Assembly: GCA_009761415.1 (NCBI GenBank)
Contig: QUOL01000001.1
Location: forward strand, 3,906,001 to 3,970,000
DNA from: Sarcomyxa edulis
Taxonomy: Eukaryota > Basidiomycota > Agaricomycetes > Agaricales > Mycenaceae
DNA: 64,000 nucleotides
Reading direction: 5' to 3'
Shown piece by piece: positions 53,601 to 64,000 of the stretch (the first letter of the stretch is position 1; every line of letters starts with the position of its first letter). The position numbers and the translations under genes were made by a program. The notes under the pieces are model-generated. The model was not told the DNA's origin and ran no database searches. It saw nothing but the letters and a program-made list of their open reading frames with translations.

Positions 53601-54028
53601 TCCAAATTTGGGACTTCCAGACGGGCACAAAAGTGAGGTCACTGACAAGACAAAGCGGGGAGGTGATGTCTGTCGCGTTCTCGTCATCTGGGAAGACAAT
53701 CGTTTCTGGTGGCGAGGACGAAACAGTCCGAGTTTGGGATGCAGCGACAGGCCGTGAAGAGATGATCCTCGTGGGACACAGCTATTCAGTCTGGTGTGTC
53801 GCAGTCTCGCCGGACGGGAAGTGGATTGTTTCAGGAGCAGGCGACGCTACGATACGGATATGGGATGCACATAAGGGCAAGGAAACGGCAAGGCTAATCG
53901 GGCACACGGGCACAGTTGCCTCCGTCGCAATCTCGGCTGACGGGACTAGGATTGTCTCGTCCTCGCACGACGAGACAATACGAGTTTGGGACTTCGAGAC
54001 GGGGGAGCAACTGTTCGGTCCGGATTGA
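50632..54028 (+). CDS. DUF2235 (Tle1-like hydrolase) domain fused to WD40 propeller
   Basis: ATG 50632 leads to LVICIDGTANQFGLH / NTNVVELYSLLEKN, the N-terminal Asp block of DUF2235, the alpha/beta-hydrolase domain shared with type VI secretion phospholipase effectors (Tle1). The nucleophile elbow is IFIF / GFSRGAYQARVIAGMIE (GxSxG). FCRNVKVHFVGAWDTVSSVG and VWFAGSHSDIGGGNVINLEL supply further conserved acids and the SHSD block. A helical linker (SVQDEIRKLNDSDP ... WRSLTERPEALDIIMTFLDE) runs into seven WD40 units, 53140-54020, each ending D-x-T-I/V-R/Q-I/V-W-D (for example IVSGSSDETIRIWD), enough for one full propeller. About twelve exons join in phase. One GTCCGT donor is non-consensus, and TGA is at 54026-54028. 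Lipid ester hydrolysis is inferred from the domain; the propeller may provide recognition. Confidence 0.86.
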
Positions 54029-54279
54029 ATTTTCCACTTGTGAAATTTGTTGTATGGCTTCGAAGCATCAGTGAGTACGTTTGTGGGTTCAAACCGATAA
54101 TTTTCGACGTTCGACGTACTCTCCAGGACTGGTTTGCGAAGACCTCAGCATGACGAGCTGTTGTAGGGTTGGAAGATCGAAAGTTCCGGCGAATAACGTG
54201 CGTCTCACCACAGCATCATGTATTCTCAAATATAGTCCACTTTAGCACTGTAATGTCAATGTTTGGATTCGAATTTGGG

Positions 54280-55815
54280 TCATATCTCAAGCCAAGCTCC
54301 AACAGTACGAACGTCTCCATTGAATCCGACTCTATCGATCCATTCGCATTGATCTCTCACCAGCCTAACGAAGGCGATCTTCGTAACCTGCTCGAGTTGC
54401 TCCGTTTCTTCTCTGGAGTAGCTGGAGTAGGATTTGAAATCGACCATAAGGAGTTCCCGGAGGGACGGGAAGATGGAAAGCCAAGTAGGAAGAGCGATCC
54501 AAACATCTCTCTCAAGACGCCCTAAACCTGCTGTAATTTCCAAGCTATGGATGCGAGACATGTGAGGTAGCGGGGGGCACTGTTTGGTATTGAGCCACTC
54601 GGCAGAACTGCTCTCTGCAGTGATTTTCAAGAGAAGGGTCGCTTTGCGCAAATGGCAACCAATAGTGGAGATAAATTTGTCCGTCTCTGATAATGAGAGA
54701 GCTTCTTTGTATGGTGCTGAAATAGAGATCGCGAGAGTACGGAGACCACAAAAAAAAGATCGGGACGTCAAAAGTCGAAGATGCTGTTGATTTGCAGATA
54801 TACCAAGCATATTTAACCGGGGAAGAAAATAGAACCCAAAATTAGGATTCTGTCCATCGGTTTGCAGCGTATCCCACGTATCAAATACACAGAGAGTGGT
54901 GATACGTGGGTGGCGGCAAAGGAATAGTACCAAATCCTGGAACGCGATGCGGCAAGCTTTGAAGGACACTTCTAGGAGGTAAGGGAGAGTCAGACTTTGG
55001 AGAAACACGGTCCAGATGCCGGGATCTGTGAATATATATTCGAAGGTAAGGCGAGTGACCATGGACGAGTTGAGGGTGTTGATAGTCCACGATCGAAGTG
55101 TATGATGGAGGAGCATCGTGGAGTGGATATTGAAGACCTGAACCTTGATCGTACTAGTAGCAGATCGTGGAGTCGAAAACATACCAAAACGGTTGCGTCG
55201 TGGAATCTTCCTTACTGCATCGACTTCGGGAGGCATGGGCGCACGCAGTCTCCCAAACTGAACGGTCAGAATGGTCGAGTTTCCAACCAGGGTCGTAAAA
55301 AGGGGAATGAGAGCCTGTGCCCATGCCTCCGGTGTTTCGACATGGGGTTCCATTGAGCCCCAGCTCTCTGCGGGGTGCAGAAGCGAGTCGACCGCGAGGT
55401 GATCTATTGTAATATCCTCGACGCGAGAAAGCCTCGAAACCAGGCGCTGAAACGCATGAATGTCCCTGCGAAATTCATCCTGTGGAAGCGGACTCAAGTA
55501 GGAGTAGGGGTATTGACAGTATATGGACTTGAAGTTGGGGGGAGATAGCATCATGCAGAGGGCCCGGAAGGAATGTCTATCCGCAAACACATTCAGTCGG
55601 TCTCCGAAAGGATGACGTGAAACGCAAACATGGAGAGCCAAAGAGTTGAGACGTCGGCACACTAGAGCCAATGGAAAGAGGTCGTCAGTTTCGAGAAGAT
55701 GCAATATGAGAAAGATGATCTCGTTCGGGAGGTGAAGGACTGTGGTGGTCGGTCTGGTAACGAATGAGGATCCGCGATCCAGTCCATTTGACGGAAAATT
55801 CGCCGTAACAGGCAT
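54280..55815 (-). CDS. Intronless F-box protein
   Basis: This is a single 511-codon exon from ATG at 55815 to TGA at 54280. The F-box lies at residues 27-62 (VLHLPNEIIFLILHLLETDD, LFPLALVCRRLNSLALHV). The remainder is an all-purpose LRR-like or novel substrate-binding body with alternating hydrophobic strands (VEDITIDHLAVDSLL, MVTRLTFEYIFTDPGIWTVF, HPRITTLCVFDTWDTLQ, LRTLAISISAPYKEALSL, FPSLRELLMVDFKSY). It ends with VGFNGDVRTVGAWLEI. It is convergent with the DUF2235-WD40 gene (251 bp between stops). In an intron-rich neighbourhood, the lack of introns may mean a retrocopy or a family trait; the sequence alone cannot decide. Confidence 0.82.
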   Translation of the reverse strand: MPVTANFPSNGLDRGSSFVTRPTTTVLHLPNEIIFLILHLLETDDLFPLALVCRRLNSLALHVCVSRHPFGDRLNVFADRHSFRALCMMLSPPNFKSIYCQYPYSYLSPLPQDEFRRDIHAFQRLVSRLSRVEDITIDHLAVDSLLHPAESWGSMEPHVETPEAWAQALIPLFTTLVGNSTILTVQFGRLRAPMPPEVDAVRKIPRRNRFGMFSTPRSATSTIKVQVFNIHSTMLLHHTLRSWTINTLNSSMVTRLTFEYIFTDPGIWTVFLQSLTLPYLLEVSFKACRIAFQDLVLFLCRHPRITTLCVFDTWDTLQTDGQNPNFGFYFLPRLNMLGISANQQHLRLLTSRSFFCGLRTLAISISAPYKEALSLSETDKFISTIGCHLRKATLLLKITAESSSAEWLNTKQCPPLPHMSRIHSLEITAGLGRLERDVWIALPTWLSIFPSLRELLMVDFKSYSSYSREETEQLEQVTKIAFVRLVRDQCEWIDRVGFNGDVRTVGAWLEI

Positions 55816-58800
55816 TGGAGGAGCCGAATCAAATCAGCGAGATACCTGAGATGAAGGTCAGCTGAAGAAGGTCAATATGTACCAGAGCACGCACTTCGGA
55901 ATGCACCAGAAGTGCAACGATTACCTTGGAAGTCGGTAGACGAGAGAGTCGGTAGAAGGGAGATTCGAAGCGGCCGAGATTCTTTCTATGAAACCCTGCA
56001 ACAAAGTCAGTCATCTCAGGAGAAATACTATGAGCGAACGTCAAAGCCTCTATAGCTACGAGCTACTAGTACCGCGCCAACAACTGCTTACTCACATGGA
56101 CTCACATCAATCCAAATAGCTCCACTGAATCAATCTTCAATGCCTTGAGAAGACGTTTATTCCTCGAGGATGTCCCAGGTATGTTATCTGAGTCGACGGT
56201 AGCGTTCAAGTTAAAGTAGCGAAACCTGTCTCGTGAACGTACGTTTATCGAAAAGGAACAACTTGAAGCTCAGGAAACAGACTGCAAATTCGAATCGGCT
56301 TTTCCCGAAACGTTACGCGTCCCCCGGGGACGCGCTTCTTCCAACTTGATCTTCAACAATTAGTTCCGAGTCTACAAGGTCTTTTCTGGCTTCCAAACAT
56401 CTATAGGCTACATACAACATTACCAACTTCACTGTCTCGAAGGTCACCGCCACGGCGCCATTGTCGCCATAATTGAACATCAGCCGAAAATATCGCACGA
56501 CACTGAGTATACATTGTTTCTTCGCCTCGTAAGCATCTTACCAAATTTTGTTCCGAAGTTCACGAGAGCTCTTACCTTGGATGATTTGACAGTATCGTAT
56601 CTCGTACTGGAGGCCGGTCATTGGCATTGCGTACCTAGAAGTTGACTGTACCCCACAAGCCCCGCAGACTCACTAAACATCATGTGTAGACTTGAAACGT
56701 TAGTCCAGCTTTTCTTCGGTAGTTCGAATTGTTAACATATCCCATAAACAATACAGTGAAGGCACGAAATTTGGCTGTGGCCACTACGTTTGCGTGAGTC
56801 GTCTTATATTTTCCAATATTTAGGTTCCGTTTCCATGATGAAATCTCTAAAACATCCCGAAAAATAGACCCGCCGAGTCCGTAAAATTGACTGTGGTTCT
56901 CCTACGTGCATGCACTCTTCCAGACACCCATATCCTTGTCCTTCGTGCGTCAATGCGGGATGTGATCGGGTCAGTCGCTTGATTATTATGCTCATATTTG
57001 TCGCCTTCAAGTTACTCATCTGTGCTACCTCAGTATTATGGACCAGATGCGAAGGAAACGATCACCAAGTACACAGAAGACTATTGTGATGATTGTGAGT
57101 ACTGGTATGAAGGGCCTGGATCTCGGCCGCATCCTGTGCAGGACACTCCGATAAAAGAGCAAGGTACAGCCAACAGGCGGTAGAAAGACGGCCGGAAACC
57201 ATCACAGTAAGTCATCCTCGACCTCTCTCTGTTCACTGAATTGATTGTCGGCGCCTAGGTATCCAGAACGTGCTTTCAATATCTCCTCTCAAACTCCGTG
57301 CCTTCAATGCCATCGCGCACCTGTTCACCTTATGTCACCGCTCTCGGTTGTATTTTAATCTTATAATCTCTGTACCTAATTGTGCTCATCTGTACTCACA
57401 TCCTTAATTCGATTCGAACTTTTACCATAGAGATATGTATCAAGATATACAGTGTGGCCTTAACTCGCCATATACACCGAAGAAAAAACACAGATAAGGA
57501 AGAGACGTAATCAACGATTTACCATGCCTAATCTGAATTTCTTCTTCAGACTGCCCGGACTTCGTTCTACTTCTTTAGATACACAATGAACGTCAACCAG
57601 AACTGGAAAGCCACTGGTTATGGAGTAAGCTCGCAGATTTCGTGGGGCAGGAATATACACAGACCCTTACAAGACGCGGTCCATACAGGAGAGCATGGCA
57701 TGATCAGGATTGGTTCGATCAATCGAATTCGTGGTGGACCAGATAGCATGACTCGAGCTGCTAGACGTGATCTTCTCCAACGCCAAAATTCGTTCTGTCA
57801 ACGTTCTCGTGGATTTATTGCAGGGCAGGGTTTTCTTGCGGTTTAGACTCTACACGGGCTACGGTTATTCTGAGGACTCGTGGAGTACATATCCTTGGTT
57901 GAACCTCGGTGACTCGGTCAAGTCGGCGTCAAGGAGAAGTTGAGCTTCAAAGTTGCAGCCAAACAAGATTGGGTCACACCCGGTGATCATGACCCACGGC
58001 CACTGTCACGGATAACTTGCATCTTTCTTTCTTCAACATCCCCTTTTGAATCTTGCCATCGGCGATTGTCTGACTTTCGTTGACAGGAAAGCCGACCATG
58101 ATTCTGATTTGGTCCTGCCAAGCTCCCAATCATTTACTTGAAGATCCAATGGACTCGATAATACGTTCTCAGGCTCGATTCTTGCTGGGTGCATGGTGTT
58201 TGATCTGCTGGTGCTTGACATCCACATTTGTCTTGGTTTTAGAGGTTCGAAGGATCAAAGTTGGAAGCCCACCCGAGGCGACGTCCCACGCATCGACCTT
58301 GATTTGAACAGAGACCGCAGACTCGTCAATAGATATAATTCGTCATACATGGATGCTGTTCATCCTCGGACGGCATTCCTCGAGACGGCTGTCCTCAGCT
58401 TGATCCTTGCTACATCGGCCTGCATCGTACACCTCTGTATGCACGCGTTAAACATGAACCTGTCCCGCGACGCCTCGCACAGCACGGTCGGAACTCCGGG
58501 ACGAGGATCTGGAGACGCGACGGGATCAGAATGACTGCAAGCAGTAGAGATCAAGTGTCTTCGATTCCGTTGCCGAGGTCTCCATCAAGTACCAATCAAA
58601 ATCGACGAATTGACAAAACATGTGCTTCGAGGTGCATCGATGTTCGTGCACGTCCGGGGCCCCGCAACGTCCTTCCCCGCATTTTCCCTTACCGCTTCCC
58701 CACCGGACGGCATGTGCTGGCATGTGGCGGTAATAGAGCGGAAGCACCCGATCTTATGTTCTTCAGACTTTTTACAGAGCCAAAGGGTAGTATTTACCAC

Positions 58801-59097
58801 GATATAGTAACACAACAGCGCACGATGTACATTGCACACGTAGGACATACGTTTCCGCTGAAAGAAATCAATTTCCCCTATGTAACGATCGCCGATTCGA
58901 CTTCCCGTTTTATCAGATTAGATTACACATAATTTTGTTTTGCCGTAAGGAAGAATTTCGGCCCAGACTTTACCCATCTTCTGTCGTCCTTTTATTGGAA
59001 ATAAAATACGCAAACCCCCTCATCATCAAGTTCTGCCCACTGACCGCCCCAAGTTTCCCCGCCTCCTAGTTGTTACCGGAAGTGATAGCAAGGGACG
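55816..59097. other. 3.3-kb stretch without a recognised gene
   Basis: Plus-strand frames at 58193-58534 (a hydrophobic start MVFDLLVLDIHICLGF and a second hydrophobic stretch AVLSLILATSACIVHLCMHA) and 58531-58932 are the longest, but no family, splice chain or catalytic motif links them. A membrane-protein remnant is possible. Minus-strand frames are antisense. A gene with many tiny exons could be hidden here. Confidence 0.35.
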
Positions 59098-61925
<2,828 letters not shown>

Positions 61926-62227
61926 TGAATGCAGCGGCTAGGCTGTATGGCATCTATGGCGATTTATTATTCTTGGACAGTGGACATGATCGATCTACAG
62001 GGGCTTGCTAAATAATAACCAATTTTACCTGGTGCATGTAGAATTCTCCATTTCTCAAGGAATCCGACCAAAATGCTCGTCGACGTTGCGTTGAGACGAC
62101 TTCAACTGCAGCTCTCAGCTTTACTGAGAGACAAGCATGCGCCGAATCACTGGCATTGAACTGTTGTAGAAGAACGTACAGTACACTACATAATACATAC
62201 ACAACTTGAGGCGTTATTTCTATCCAT
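61926..62227. other. Convergent intergenic region
   Basis: 3' flanks of ACH1 (+) and the aldo/keto reductase (-). No gene is seen. Confidence 0.5.
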
Positions 62228-63345
62228 TTACGCGTCATTGGGCAAGTTGGGCAGGGGGAAGTCTCGCTCCATGTGCTCCGTCTTGAAGAAAACCTTCAGC
62301 TGGACATCCAAGAGACCAAATAACAATGGCCACTCACATAATGCCTGAAATGTATCTTCTTCCCAGTGGTAGTGATTTCGTCGATCTCGCTTTGAGTCAA
62401 GAGATCGGGAAGGTGCGAGATTGCAGCAAGTCCCTTGATACGCTCGGCGTTCCCGCTGGCAGTCACTGCTACAACGCCCTGTGCGCGTGTCCAGAGGAGA
62501 AGGACAGTTGCGGTATCTACGTTCTTGCCGGACTCTGTGGTAATGCGTGCTGCGATGCGTTCAAGAATGGGTTTCAAGGGTCCGCCAGTGGGGTGGCGTA
62601 GAATAGGGGTCAATGGACCATACGACTCTGTGACGATTCCATGCTTTGCGTGAATGGCAAGGACGGGGGCGAGATGTGCGAGCGTGTAAGGATGGTATTC
62701 AACCTTGAAGGAGGAATTTGGGTGTGAATACAGATTCTATCGATAAAGTCCATGAAACAACTAACCTGGTTAACGACTGGCTTGAACTTCGCTCCTTCAA
62801 GGATGAGTTCGAGATCCTGCGGGCGGAAGTTGCTAACGCCTATGCTCTTCAACTTTCCTTCACTCTTCAGATCCTCGAAGATGCCCCACATCGCCTTGAG
62901 GTCGCTTGGAGAGGCAGCAACGAATGGGTTGTGGATCAAGAATAGATCAGGAATGAATCCTAGCTTCTTGATCGACTCGGCGATAGACGCGCGTACTTGA
63001 TCGATAGGTACAGGCTTGTCGTCATCTGTCTCTGATACTGTTGGCGAAGATTAGCGTTAGATTACAGTAACAAAAGCGTGCATGCTGAGGAAGTCACTTG
63101 CATTTGGTGGTGACATATATATCATCTCTGTTCAAAGCGCATTTGGCGACAATCTCTCCAGTTGAACCTTCGTTTTTATACCCTTGTGCGGTATCGATAT
63201 GTCGGATTCCGGCTGCAATAGCTTTGAGTCCAGAGTCCAACGCGGTAGTCCGCGCTGTTCCACTGCCATTTCCCCATGCGAGCCAAGGAATAGTTGTTCC
63301 ATCGAGGAGAGAGAAAGAGGCGATTTTGAGAGAATTCGCGGCCAT
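62228..63345 (-). CDS. Aldo/keto reductase
   Basis: This is an NADPH-dependent carbonyl reductase with a TIM-barrel fold, cytosolic. ATG 63345 gives MAANSLKIASFSLLDGTTIP and WLAWGNGSGTA. The tetrad is visible: Asp and Tyr in RHIDTAQGYKNEGSTGEIV, Lys in IYVTTK and His in LFLIHNP. Further family blocks are WGIFEDLKSEGKLKSIGVSN-F, VVNQVEYHPY, GIVTESYGPLTPI and the NADP-binding region VVAVTASGNAERIKGLAAIS. A last intron after HFRHY gives the end LKVFFKTEHMERDFPLPNLP-NDA, TAA at 62228-62230. The second intron (63101 down to 63038) starts GCAAGT, a GC-AG intron; splicing there gives YVTTK-LSETDDDKPVP in frame. The substrate is unknown. Confidence 0.88.
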
Positions 63346-63679
63346 GGATGCTATGTCGTGGTAAGTGTTCAAGAGGTGATTTTCCCAATCTTTCGGTTTT
63401 CAAAGCTCCAAACGCGGGGCCCGCGACGGCACGACCACGCGACCTCCATTATCTCGTCCGCTCCTCGAGTTCCATCACCAATCGTTGATCGATATGAATC
63501 ATCCACGCTGAAATTCGGAGAAGTGCATGTTTTCAGAACGGTACCATCGGAACGTGTAAATTGTAGATCCCATTAATTGCAGCAATCCCCTCGAAAAAAA
63601 ATACCAAAACAAAGAGCAACGTAGATAGCATGAACATTCGACAAAACAAAAGACAGCAAGGAAGACAACGCATAGAGCT
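63346..63679. other. Intergenic region
   Basis: Promoter side of the aldo/keto reductase and 3' flank of the next minus-strand gene. Nothing else is seen. Confidence 0.45.
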
Positions 63680-64000
63680 TCATAGATCGCAATTCCCGTC
63701 TTCGTCCTCCAAAGCGAACCACTTGGGCAACATCGACCAAACCTCTTCCCGCGCCTTCGTCGCGGAAGCGGCAAAGTCCACCTTGCACGAATGACACAAC
63801 TTCAGTCCACACTGTTTCTGACCGTCCGAAAAATCCATCCGTGAAAGCATGTCCATCGCCTGGATCAGAGTGAACAGCGGGTCCCCATCGCGGCCACAAG
63901 CGATGCCACCGACGGAGCGTAAGATGTTGAGCATGATGAAATAGAACGATTCGTGGCAGGCTCTGCTGAGGTTGTCATCTTTGTTGGTGCACTTAGGGGA
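63680..64000 (-). CDS. C-terminal end of a gene running off the window, possibly BTB/POZ type
   Basis: The minus-strand frame is open from the window edge to TGA at 63680. It reads CTNKDDNLSRACHESFYFIM, LNILRSVGG, CGLKLCHSCKVDFAASATKA, REEVWSMLPKWFALEDEDGN. A CxxC-type pair followed by a basic stretch, W..LP.WF and an acidic end is the usual C-terminus of Agaricomycete BTB/POZ-domain proteins. The BTB domain itself would lie outside the window, so the family is inferred from this tail only. 5' partial. Confidence 0.5.
   Translation of the reverse strand, partial: SPKCTNKDDNLSRACHESFYFIMLNILRSVGGIACGRDGDPLFTLIQAMDMLSRMDFSDGQKQCGLKLCHSCKVDFAASATKAREEVWSMLPKWFALEDEDGNCDL

Noticed and set aside
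38000..54100. The idea that metacaspase, DUF2235-WD40, F-box genes and proteases form one programmed-death gene cluster.
   Set aside because: Ordinary metabolic genes are interspersed, orientations vary and no shared regulatory motif is visible. Proximity alone does not support a system.

Overview
This window is chromosomal DNA of a filamentous basidiomycete, most likely an Agaricomycete. The genes are densely packed on both strands and split by many short introns of roughly 45 to 80 nt. The families are those that expand in mushrooms: divergent F-box proteins, a CYP2-like P450, a DUF2235-WD40 fusion, a kinase-like protein and chromodomain Ty3 retroelements. No rRNA, tRNA or CRISPR array was recognised by eye, and no species can be named from the sequence alone.

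Layout. 0.4-12.5 kb is conserved housekeeping territory: an SRA-YDG domain protein (-), an unrecognised nuclear protein with an AT-hook-like motif (+), an F-box protein with WD-like strands (+), a CIR_N/LENG1-like protein (-) and a DHA1-type MFS transporter (+). 13-38 kb is accessory. A young, 12.5-kb Ty3/gypsy chromovirus (17177-29681) has two LTRs that read as identical and an ATATC target duplication. It is flanked on each side by a convergent pair made of an F-box paralogue and a pepsin-type (A1) aspartic protease, so the two pairs are mirror images. A third F-box paralogue lies further right. The left protease is only a C-terminal lobe. The retroelement carries a second, 901-codon sense ORF between pol and the 3' LTR that I do not recognise.

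38-64 kb returns to ordinary gene content: a type I metacaspase with a His/Pro-rich prodomain (-), a kinase-like protein lacking the catalytic Asp (+), a complete cytochrome P450 (+), an F-box/LRR-like protein (+), a dienelactone-hydrolase protein (+), a DUF2235 hydrolase fused to a seven-blade WD40 propeller (+), an intronless F-box protein (-), mitochondrial acetyl-CoA hydrolase/CoA-transferase (+), an aldo/keto reductase (-) and the 3' end of a probable BTB-type gene (-).

The genes are not one pathway. The themes are protein turnover (F-box, aspartic protease, metacaspase), small-molecule metabolism (MFS, P450, DLH, AKR, ACH1) and recent transposition. Gene models were built by reading frames and splice sites by hand. 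Exon ends are therefore predictions, while frames and motifs were read directly.
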